Assembly (NCBI GenBank): GCA_018896875.1
Contig: JAHILT010000067.1
Span: forward strand, 1-5,248
From: Patescibacteria group bacterium
GTDB taxonomy: Bacteria > Patescibacteriota > Minisyncoccia > UBA6257 > 02-FULL-45-10c
DNA: 5,248 nucleotides
Direction of reading: 5' to 3'
This document shows, one piece after another, positions 1 through 5,145 of the stretch (its first letter is position 1; each line of letters opens with the position of its first letter). The translations under genes and the position numbers were made by a program. The notes beneath the pieces are model-generated. The model was given only the letters and a program-made list of their open reading frames with translations. It did no database searches and was not told the origin of the DNA.

Positions 1-2
1 AA

Positions 3-189
3 GAAATTAACCATTTAAGGGGCGAAGCGTCTCTCATAGAAATTATGCAAGAGGCAAAATATTTTTTAAACAAAAAGACCTTCAATTACAAATTGTTTGG
101 TCTGAAATTCTTTTAATAAGTTCCGTATTGCAAAAAGTGAAAATCTACGAGCATCAAAAGTGTTAAATAGTCTTGAAAAAGAAGTATAA
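3..189 (+). pseudogene. Unrecognised coding remnant, frameshifted, open at left edge
   Basis: Two open stretches abut in different frames. Positions 3-116 read as a lysine-rich peptide (EINHLRGEASLIEIMQEAKY... ending LKFF, then TAA). Positions 106-189 read in another frame as NSFNKFRIAKSENLRASKV... ending SLEKEV, then TAA. The second has a plausible soluble-protein composition and the two overlap by about 10 bases, which fits the 3' end of one gene broken by a single frameshift near 105-116. I do not recognise a family. It could instead be two unrelated chance frames, or a sequencing indel in an intact gene. The upstream part lies outside the window. Confidence 0.35.
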
Positions 190-195
190 TTAAAT

Positions 196-245
196 CCGTC
201 CGCCAAAAAGTTTTGGGGGCGAAGCCCCCTCCAGAGGCGGGCAGG
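196..245. repeat. GC-rich nested hairpin at the outer edge of the left repeat
   Basis: An inner perfect stem pairs 215-220 (GGGGGC) with 224-229 (GCCCCC) around a GAA loop. An outer imperfect stem pairs 196-204 (CCGTCCGCC) with 236-245 (GGCGGGCAGG), with one wobble and one bulged A. It stands out in AT-rich surroundings and resembles the REP-like palindromes seen in the spacers of many CPR genomes. The outer right arm overlaps the first ten bases of the 71-bp block. A terminator for the remnant upstream is possible, but no T-run follows the stem. Confidence 0.6.
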
Positions 246-306
246 AAAATCCATCGACTCGTCGTAAAGAAAATACGATTAAAATCATTGCCCCAGATGA
301 AGATAT
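236..306 (+). repeat. Left copy of a 71-bp inverted repeat
   Basis: The block from GGCGGGCAGG to GAAGATAT is present in reverse complement at 4905-4975, with 68 of 71 bases identical. The differences are three transitions, at positions 257, 263 and 288. It lies in an open frame (194-358, stop TAG at 356) that reads ENPSTRRKENTIKIIAPDED and then IVVILKK, so it may be the 3' end of a decayed gene. No start codon or recognisable family supports that. It could be an arm of a mobile element or a copy of a dispersed genomic repeat. Confidence 0.85.
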
Positions 307-512
307 AGTGGTAATTTTAAAGAAAAGTAAATTTTTACTGTTTCCTCGCCTTGTTTAGAAATCTTTAGCCTACACCTTTATGGATAATTGAATTTGCATT
401 TTTTAAAAATTTTATTAGAATTAGAGAATGAGCTTTACCCATACCAAAAATTTGGTGGTGGGCAAAGGTCGAAAAACTCAAGTATAAGTAATAATTAAAA
501 TTAAAAGAAAAA
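307..512. other. AT-rich spacer upstream of the large secreted-protein gene
   Basis: No convincing gene is present. The stretch runs from the inner end of the left repeat to the ATG at 513 and is strongly AT-rich. A possible -10 box (TATAAG, 483-488) lies about 25 bases before the start codon, but no good -35 sits at the right distance, so I do not call a promoter. The 23-bp element at 386-408 is listed separately. The 190-512 interval as a whole holds only the hairpin, the 71-bp block and this spacer. Confidence 0.5.
386..408 (+). repeat. 23-bp direct repeat, copy 1 (upstream of gene 1)
   Basis: AATTGAATTTGC followed by ATTTTTTAAAA matches 3666-3688 at 22 of 23 positions (C397 versus T3677). 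Copy 2 ends at the start codon of the third gene, while this copy sits about 105 bases before the first gene. The AT richness lowers its significance. It could be a shared regulatory element or a trace of duplication. Confidence 0.5.
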
Positions 513-620
513 ATGAAAAAGGAAAAAATAAAAAAATTAGGCAAATATTTTGGAGGAATTATAGCAGGAGGAGTGCTCATCTTGGCGATGACGCTTTTAA
601 TAACGGTTCCAATCTCAGCT
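513..620 (+). other. Signal peptide of the large secreted protein
   Basis: Residues 1-36 have a basic n-region (MKKEKIKKLGKYF), a hydrophobic h-region and a small residue at -1 (PISA before DDPND). The acidic, proline-rich stretch after the cut is typical of a mature exported protein. No lipobox cysteine is present, so signal peptidase I processing is favoured. An uncleaved N-terminal anchor is the alternative. Confidence 0.75.
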
Positions 621-3080
621 GACGATCCTAATGATGCTACAGCCCAACCTCCGCAAGGCGTTGAACCCGAACAGCCAACCTATAATGAAGTAAAAGAAGT
701 GATACACAATCCCCCTGTCTGGAGGACCTACAAAGACTTTAACGCCTGGTGGGGCGAGAATAGGGATCATGCTACGCTGTTGACCATAGGTAAAGTTCAA
801 GGATCTGACTATTTCATCCATCCTATGTCAGCATTACAGACGGGCATCCCCTCTGGAACAGCTGTTGTTCTGATGACATCCAACAGCTATGGCTGGGCAT
901 CAACTAGAAACGCCCAGAAGGATTCCACCGCCCAAGCTAATTTGACTAGTTTTCTGCAAGGTGGTGGAGTGGTCATTGTGGACATGGGTGACAACGATTA
1001 TTATGATGGCTACCTGGCTCCGGGAGCAGTTGGTACTCCTTCTTACATCCTCGAAACATGCCAAGATGCCACCCTTGACCTGGCGGCAGTGGCAACTAAC
1101 CACCCTATTATTATTGGACCCGATGGCATCCCTGGAACTGCTGATGACCTTAATAATTCAAATGTCGATATGGCCTATAGCTGCTATGTAGCCCATGGTA
1201 ATTTAGTTGACGGAATCACCCTTCCGCCAGATGCCAAAGTAATCATGACATCTACCTTTGGAGGAGTTGAAAAACCAATTCTGGCTGAATACTGTTACCA
1301 AGGTGGTCGAGTAATTGTGGATACTGTAACCAAGGAGTTTGTAGCTCACCAACCGCCGGGTTACGGATATACCAATGTGATGAAGAACCTATTTAGTTAT
1401 GCCCTCAGCCCAGAGGCAAAGTGTGCTCCAGTTAATCAACCGCCAACAATTTCTAATCTCGGACAATTTAAATCTGATGGCATCCTTCCTATTGATGAGA
1501 TTAGCATAACAACAGAATCAACGGTAGTATTTAAAGCTACTCTTAATGACCTGGAAAATGACAAGGTAAAACTTCAAATCGAACTCAAAGAAAAAGATCA
1601 ACCGTTTAATGGCCAAGGTTTATTAGAAAGCGATTTCGCTTCTTCAGGAAACGAAGTATCAATCGCTAGATACGGTTTAATCAATGACAAATACCACTGG
1701 CGGGCAAGAGCGGTTGATGAGAAAAGAACCGCTTCAGATTGGCAGGAGTTTGGGCAAATAGGAAATATAGATTTTGAAGTAAAACTAGTACCATTGTATA
1801 CACAGGTAAGGTCGCCGTATCCGTCTGATAATGAAACGAAAATTTGGGCTGTTCTGCCATATGCTGAAGGTCCTGCTGGGAACTATGACTGTGGTTCAAC
1901 GATTGCTCAATGCGGTTGTGCTTTAACTTCAGGAGTAATGGTTTTAAGATATTATGATATTACAACTGTTAACTACGAAGATGTTAATCCAAGAACAACT
2001 AATGAATGGCTAAAAAATAACAAAGGATATTTTGCCGGTGATGTTAATTGGTTGAAAGTAGCTGAATATTCCGATTATAGAATAAAATATGATACTGCAA
2101 AGTCAGGAAATTATGTAAATAACTATACACTTCTTGATAAACATTTGAACAAAAATCAACCAGTTATTGCTAAAGAAATAAATCCAGGTCATTTCATAGT
2201 GATTGATAATAAATTAGCCACCACCTATGGCGTTAAGGATCCTTCTTGGTACAATACTAAGAAATTAGACGAGCCAACAACAGATTGGGCAAGTAAAATC
2301 CGGGATTACAACAACAACTTTTATGGTTTAAGATTATATTATCCAGGAGATGGAATCGCAATGAAGGCTATTTCACTTTCTCTTGCTTCGCCAGCTGAAA
2401 TTTTAATAACAGATCCTTTAGGTAGAAAATTAGGGAAAGATCCAATTTCAGATGCAGAATACAATGAAATTCCCGATGGAAGCTATTTCACTGAAAATAT
2501 TGATGACCCTACAGGTGAATTGCCTCCTTCTAATGAGGAAAGTAAGGTTATCTATATTGGCAATCCAATAGATGGTCAATATAATATTGAAATTATTGGA
2601 ACAGGTTCGGGAAGTTATACGCTGAATTTATTATTTTACGATCAAAATGGCCAATCAAAAGAAATAATTTTGGAGGGAAATACAGAAACTAATAATATTC
2701 AAGAATTTGAGCTGGATTACTCTAATCAAACAGTTCAACAGATAGAGATTTATCGAATTGTAGATATAGATATTAAACCAGGTAGCGATCCAAATAGTAT
2801 TAATCTTAAATCTAAAGGAGTGACACCAGTTGCCGTTCTAACAGATGAATTCTTTGATGTTAAAAATGTGGTGATAGAAAGTATCCTATTTACTGGAACC
2901 CAACCTTTAAGAGGAAACTTTGAAGATGTGGATAATGATGGTGATTTAGATTTGATACTACATTTCAATACCCAATCTCTTCGATTAAGCCCCACTAACA
3001 CTGAAGCTGTTTTAACTGGTCAATTAAATAATGGTAGTTTAATTAAAGGAATAGATTCTGTTAGGATTGTTAATAAATAA
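513..3080 (+). CDS. Secreted multidomain protein with C39-like cysteine peptidase domain
   Basis: This 855-aa protein is predicted to be exported and to act at or beyond the cell surface. Residues 1-36 form a Sec signal peptide: a lysine-rich start, a hydrophobic core (GGVLILAMTLLITVP) and probable cleavage after PISA. About 58-306 resemble a flavodoxin/glutamine-amidotransferase-like fold (SFLQGGGVVIVDMGDND), without an obvious catalytic triad. About 308-425 are Ig/fibronectin-like (NQPPTISN...YHWRARAVD). About 426-605 fit Peptidase_C39_2: Cys469 in CGCALTS, His560 in NPGHFIVIDN and Asp576 in VKDPSW, with Gln431 a possible oxyanion residue. About 610-747 are a beta-rich surface domain. 750-853 are the IDIKPGS...INLKSKG domain, with a calcium-loop-like DVDNDGDLDL at 805-814. 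No C-terminal anchor is seen. The ATG follows an in-frame stop at 492 and no Shine-Dalgarno is visible. GC falls sharply after nt 1440, at the domain 1/2 border. Family calls are from memory; substrate and activity are unknown. Confidence 0.9.
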   Translation: MKKEKIKKLGKYFGGIIAGGVLILAMTLLITVPISADDPNDATAQPPQGVEPEQPTYNEVKEVIHNPPVWRTYKDFNAWWGENRDHATLLTIGKVQGSDYFIHPMSALQTGIPSGTAVVLMTSNSYGWASTRNAQKDSTAQANLTSFLQGGGVVIVDMGDNDYYDGYLAPGAVGTPSYILETCQDATLDLAAVATNHPIIIGPDGIPGTADDLNNSNVDMAYSCYVAHGNLVDGITLPPDAKVIMTSTFGGVEKPILAEYCYQGGRVIVDTVTKEFVAHQPPGYGYTNVMKNLFSYALSPEAKCAPVNQPPTISNLGQFKSDGILPIDEISITTESTVVFKATLNDLENDKVKLQIELKEKDQPFNGQGLLESDFASSGNEVSIARYGLINDKYHWRARAVDEKRTASDWQEFGQIGNIDFEVKLVPLYTQVRSPYPSDNETKIWAVLPYAEGPAGNYDCGSTIAQCGCALTSGVMVLRYYDITTVNYEDVNPRTTNEWLKNNKGYFAGDVNWLKVAEYSDYRIKYDTAKSGNYVNNYTLLDKHLNKNQPVIAKEINPGHFIVIDNKLATTYGVKDPSWYNTKKLDEPTTDWASKIRDYNNNFYGLRLYYPGDGIAMKAISLSLASPAEILITDPLGRKLGKDPISDAEYNEIPDGSYFTENIDDPTGELPPSNEESKVIYIGNPIDGQYNIEIIGTGSGSYTLNLLFYDQNGQSKEIILEGNTETNNIQEFELDYSNQTVQQIEIYRIVDIDIKPGSDPNSINLKSKGVTPVAVLTDEFFDVKNVVIESILFTGTQPLRGNFEDVDNDGDLDLILHFNTQSLRLSPTNTEAVLTGQLNNGSLIKGIDSVRIVNK
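1881..2253 (+). other. Core of the C39-like peptidase domain, with candidate catalytic residues
   Basis: Residues 457-580 of the large protein carry the candidate catalytic set in the order expected for C39-like/papain-fold peptidases: Cys469 at the start of a predicted helix (GCALTSGVMVL), His560 after a PG turn and leading a hydrophobic strand (HFIVIDN), and Asp576 in a DPSW turn. Extra cysteines at 460 and 467 lie close to Cys469 and could form a disulfide or modulate the active site. The spacing fits the stand-alone Peptidase_C39_2 type rather than a bacteriocin-ABC transporter, as no transporter segments are present. Confidence 0.7.
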
Positions 3081-3097
3081 AAACACCTAAAAAGTAA

Positions 3098-3640
3098 ATG
3101 AAGATTAGATTTAAAACCATAGTAATTGGAATAATTTTCTTGTTGGTTTTAGTATCGGGAGGAATTATTTATTTTTCTTTGATAAAAAGTCTTCCAACAT
3201 TCACTCCTACTACCTGTCATTACTTTTCGAACAACAACATCAGCGGCTTATTTGATGTACCTGAATTATTCCCGGGTTTCTTATGGAAAGAGTTGAATAA
3301 GAACCAAATCGAAGGAGACTGGCGAGCCATAGGTTACACTAAACCGCCTGATGCCACATACTATTTGGTGGACATTCTAAATGGAAAGGCGTGGTCTGCA
3401 AATTATGAGTACAAAGACGAGGGTGATTATAAAATTGGAAGAGAACTTGATCGTTATTATTCTGAAGAACTTTCAAAACGAGGCTGGACAGGGAGAGCTT
3501 ATGTTCATGGTTTTGAAGTTGATGGTATTGCTGCAGATGGACCCACTGGAGGAAGTCATAGGTATATTAAAATTCAGAACGGAAAACTCCGTACAATAAT
3601 TATTTACGAAAGGGGTGAATACGAAGGAGAATTTCCTTAG
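3098..3640 (+). CDS. Membrane-anchored hypothetical protein, 180 aa
   Basis: I do not recognise a family. A short basic N-terminus (MKIRFK) precedes one transmembrane segment at about residues 7-29 (TIVIGIIFLLVLVSGGIIYF), predicting an N-in, C-out anchored protein or an uncleaved signal. The roughly 150-residue outer part has a single cysteine near residue 40 (TTCHYF). Its alternating aromatic/charged C-terminal half (YYSEELSKRGWTGRAYVHG..., then GGSHRYIKIQNGKLRTIIIYE) suggests a small alpha/beta fold ending in two strands. It starts 17 bases after the stop of the large gene on the same strand, so co-transcription is likely. No Shine-Dalgarno precedes the ATG. Codon use looks ordinary for the AT-rich background. 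A role alongside the secreted peptidase-like protein is inference from position only. Confidence 0.85.
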   Translation: MKIRFKTIVIGIIFLLVLVSGGIIYFSLIKSLPTFTPTTCHYFSNNNISGLFDVPELFPGFLWKELNKNQIEGDWRAIGYTKPPDATYYLVDILNGKAWSANYEYKDEGDYKIGRELDRYYSEELSKRGWTGRAYVHGFEVDGIAADGPTGGSHRYIKIQNGKLRTIIIYERGEYEGEFP

Positions 3641-3665
3641 TATTAGGGGAATATTGATCTGCTTA

Positions 3666-3688
3666 AATTGAATTTGTATTTTTTAAAA
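3666..3688 (+). repeat. 23-bp direct repeat, copy 2 (abutting gene 3 start)
   Basis: This copy matches 386-408 with one mismatch and ends on the A of the third gene's ATG. It fills half of the 47-base gap after the second gene. In the reading frame of the third gene it would encode IEFVFFK, but a TAA at 3664-3666 lies directly upstream, so it is not an N-terminal extension. It could be a leader element or a chance AT-rich match. Confidence 0.5.
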
Positions 3689-4695
3689 TGAAAAAAATCT
3701 TAATAATTTTAATACCACTCATATTAATAGCCACAATAACGATTGCTTATTTTTTCTTTTTTCCAGAAGAGGAAATTAAACCCGATAAAACACTAAAACA
3801 ATCTACATTTTTAACTCAGTGCTTGAGTGAAAATTTAGAGGTATCTTATAAGATTGAAGAAAAGGAAAGCCCTTTAGCAGATGTAGTAGTTTATATTATT
3901 GACGAAAACACAGGAAAAGAGGTAACATCTTTCAAAATTGATAATATTTTTAAAAATTATCACCCTATTGAATTATACAAATGCGGTATTTACGTGATAA
4001 GGTTTTTCAACTACGATCCCAGGATTTCAAAGCAGAAACCTGAATTTCGTGCCGAGTTTTGGCGGTATTATTACAGCGGAGAAGGTATTCAGTTATTCTT
4101 CTCAGAAGATTTCTCTTATGATTTCCGCGTTGATCCCACAGAAATTTATCTCGTTCTCGAACGAAGCTATTTGGGCAATCCGGACTATGCCTTAGTTATT
4201 AAGAATTTACAAACCAAGAAAGATGTTTTTGTTTTACCGCTCAAAGAAATAACAGATAAATATCCTGATTTTTTAGGTAGTATTGGATTCAACGAATGGA
4301 CAAGAGGTAGTAAATATTTTTGGGGGAACATCTTTGATGGAGCTAATGTTTTAGCTTTTTTCAGGATAGAGCGAGATAGTTGGAAGCGGGAATTATTTGA
4401 GGCGCCGACAGGCACAATGGGCGGAACCGCATTAAATTCTGAGTTTGGTTATATTACTTACGATGACGGTCCGCCTTGGACAGGAGATCTTGATTTTGCC
4501 AAGATGTATCAAGAACAATGGGAAAAAGAAGGTAAAATTGTTTCTTTTTATCTTTACAATTTCTTCACAAACAAAAAAATAGTTTTGGCTACAACTACTG
4601 ATACAATGTGGTATTTTAAACCCAAATGGATTTCAGATACAGAATTAGAATATTATCTTCCTTCTGGGGAAAGGAAAATATATGCAGTTAAATAG
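3688..4695 (+). CDS. Membrane-anchored hypothetical protein, 335 aa, possibly propeller-like
   Basis: I do not recognise a specific family. Residues 3-24 form a hydrophobic anchor or signal after MKK (ILIILIPLILIATITIAYFFFF), with no lipobox. An acidic, lysine-rich linker follows. The outer domain has many short beta-strand-like stretches. Its C-terminal half carries repeats of 'aromatic - small loop - strand' character (KYFWGNIFDGANVLAFF, SEFGYITYDDGPPW, YFKPKWISDTELEYY), the last close to the 'W(s)PDG..iay' pattern of TolB/WD40-like blades, ending in RKIYAVK. A partial beta-propeller is therefore a reasonable guess, not a call. It lies 47 bases after the 180-aa gene on the same strand, with no Shine-Dalgarno. 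All three genes encode N-terminally exported proteins, which is the main hint of a common envelope role. Its stop overlaps the beginning of the downstream surface-protein fragment. Confidence 0.85.
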   Translation: MKKILIILIPLILIATITIAYFFFFPEEEIKPDKTLKQSTFLTQCLSENLEVSYKIEEKESPLADVVVYIIDENTGKEVTSFKIDNIFKNYHPIELYKCGIYVIRFFNYDPRISKQKPEFRAEFWRYYYSGEGIQLFFSEDFSYDFRVDPTEIYLVLERSYLGNPDYALVIKNLQTKKDVFVLPLKEITDKYPDFLGSIGFNEWTRGSKYFWGNIFDGANVLAFFRIERDSWKRELFEAPTGTMGGTALNSEFGYITYDDGPPWTGDLDFAKMYQEQWEKEGKIVSFYLYNFFTNKKIVLATTTDTMWYFKPKWISDTELEYYLPSGERKIYAVK

Positions 4696-4904
4696 ATGAA
4701 TTTATTTTGCAGACAGAGAAAATGGTCGATTTTGATTCTGATACTTTAAATCTCAAAAGTAAAGGTAAATGGGTGACAATTTATCTTGAATTACCATTAG
4801 GATATAATGTTAGTGAAATTGAGTTATTGAATTAATGAGTATTATTTTAAATGAGCAAATTCCAATTAAGATAGAGCCAACCGAGATTGGCGATTACGAT
4901 AACC
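4692..4904 (+). pseudogene. Broken fragment of a 'DTLNLKSKGKW' surface-protein domain
   Basis: From about 4722 one frame reads MVDFDSDTLNLKSKGKW, then VTIYLELPLGYNVSEIELLN and a TAA at 4833-4835. A second frame from 4835 continues MSIILNEQIPIKIEPTEIGDYDN. Together these match, from memory, a C-terminal module of secreted bacterial and archaeal proteins (typically D-P-D-T-L-N-L-K-S-K-G-K-W, then I-E-L-P-E-G-Y and a PTEIGDYDNDG motif). The two halves are separated by a frameshift near 4830. The motif is cut right after DYDN, where DG would be expected, at the edge of the right 71-bp repeat. No upstream part of the gene is present: the frame opens only at 4692, inside the end of the 335-aa gene. 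It is a remnant left by rearrangement, related in type to the C-terminal domain of the large protein at 513-3080. Confidence 0.7.
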
Positions 4905-4975
4905 ATATCTTCATCTGGGGCAACGATTTTAATCGTATTTTCTTTACGGCGAGCCGATGGATTTTCCTGCCCGCC
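4905..4975 (-). repeat. Right copy of the 71-bp inverted repeat
   Basis: It is the reverse complement of 236-306 with three transitions. Read on the minus strand it gives ENPSARRKENTIKIVAPDED; two of the three changes alter residues conservatively (T to A, I to V) and one is silent. The inner edge abuts the truncated surface-protein fragment. The outer edge runs into a hairpin unlike the one beside the left copy, so the homology really stops at GGCGGG. Confidence 0.85.
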
Positions 4976-5019
4976 CCGCTTTCAGCGGGACGGGCTAAAA
5001 GTCAGCGTCGGGATTTTCC
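4959..5019. repeat. 9-bp direct repeats (GGATTTTCC) flanking a hairpin
   Basis: GGATTTTCC occurs at 4959-4967 and 5011-5019, bracketing the strong hairpin at 4969-4995 and a short tail. The arrangement resembles a target duplication around a small inserted palindromic (MITE- or REP-like) unit. The left 71-bp copy has only one perfect equivalent (GGAAAATCC, 244-252), with a partial AAATCC at 192-197 on the far side of its own hairpin. Confidence 0.5.
4969..4995. repeat. Strong GC-rich hairpin (REP-like palindrome)
   Basis: GCCCGCCCCGCT (4969-4980) pairs with AGCGGGACGGGC (4984-4995) around a TTC loop. This is a 12-bp stem with one mismatch, which becomes a G-U wobble in a minus-strand transcript. 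No T-run follows on either strand, so a Rho-independent terminator is not well supported, although the fold could still slow transcription or protect a 3' end. Palindromes of this sort are common in the spacers of CPR genomes. Confidence 0.75.
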
Positions 5020-5111
5020 GTAAAATAAGTTCGGATTTTAACCAAAAGGCACCGCCAAATGATGAGCGAAGCGAATATGTTTTGCGTGTGAGAAATTCTA
5101 ATAAAATTCTG
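4996..5111. other. Spacer upstream of the Panacea-type gene
   Basis: Open frames crossing this stretch run through repeat debris and look non-coding. It holds a GCGAAGC mini-hairpin motif (5066-5072) and two copies of AAATTCT exactly 11 bases apart (5093 and 5104), just upstream of the -35 box, where an activator or repressor could contact one face of the helix. Nothing else is recognised. Confidence 0.45.
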
Positions 5112-5140
5112 TTGTAAAATTGCATAGGTTGCGATATAAT
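5112..5140 (+). promoter_or_regulatory. Sigma70-type promoter of the Panacea-type gene
   Basis: A -35 box TTGTAA (5112-5117) and a perfect -10 box TATAAT (5135-5140) are separated by 17 bases, the optimal spacing. Transcription would begin about 6-7 bases after the -10, at 5146-5147, which coincides with the ATG at 5146. The mRNA is thus predicted to be leaderless or nearly so. Confidence 0.8.
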
Positions 5141-5145
5141 AAAAT

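Noticed and set aside
307..322. Protein-level similarity appearing to continue past the 71-bp repeat (IVVIL on the left, MVIVI on the right minus strand)
   Set aside because: The right-hand bases 4891-4904 are already explained as the plus-strand GDYDN codons of the surface-protein fragment, so the hydrophobic match is coincidental.
378..490. A tryptophan-rich reading frame (WIIEFAFFKN..., later KIWWWAKVEK) upstream of gene 1, broken by a TGA at 429-431
   Set aside because: It has no start or recognisable family and depends on reading through TGA. The main genes give no sign of a reassigned UGA.
365..580. Minus-strand 71-aa frame overlapping the start of the large gene
   Set aside because: It is rich in F/Y/S from AT-rich antisense DNA and overlaps the signal peptide of a well-supported gene. 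The other minus-strand frames inside the three genes were rejected for the same reason.
236..4975. A complete transposon with terminal inverted repeats
   Set aside because: No transposase, integrase or resolvase is encoded, no target duplication flanks the pair, and the repeats lie next to debris on both sides.
4969..4995. Rho-independent terminator
   Set aside because: The stem is strong but no U-tract follows on either strand, so I kept it as a palindromic repeat.
4835..5117. Open frames 4835-5023 and 4887-5117 as small genes
   Set aside because: They run from the broken surface domain through the repeat and hairpin. Their composition is that of translated palindromes, and only the first 22 or so codons of the former are real family sequence.
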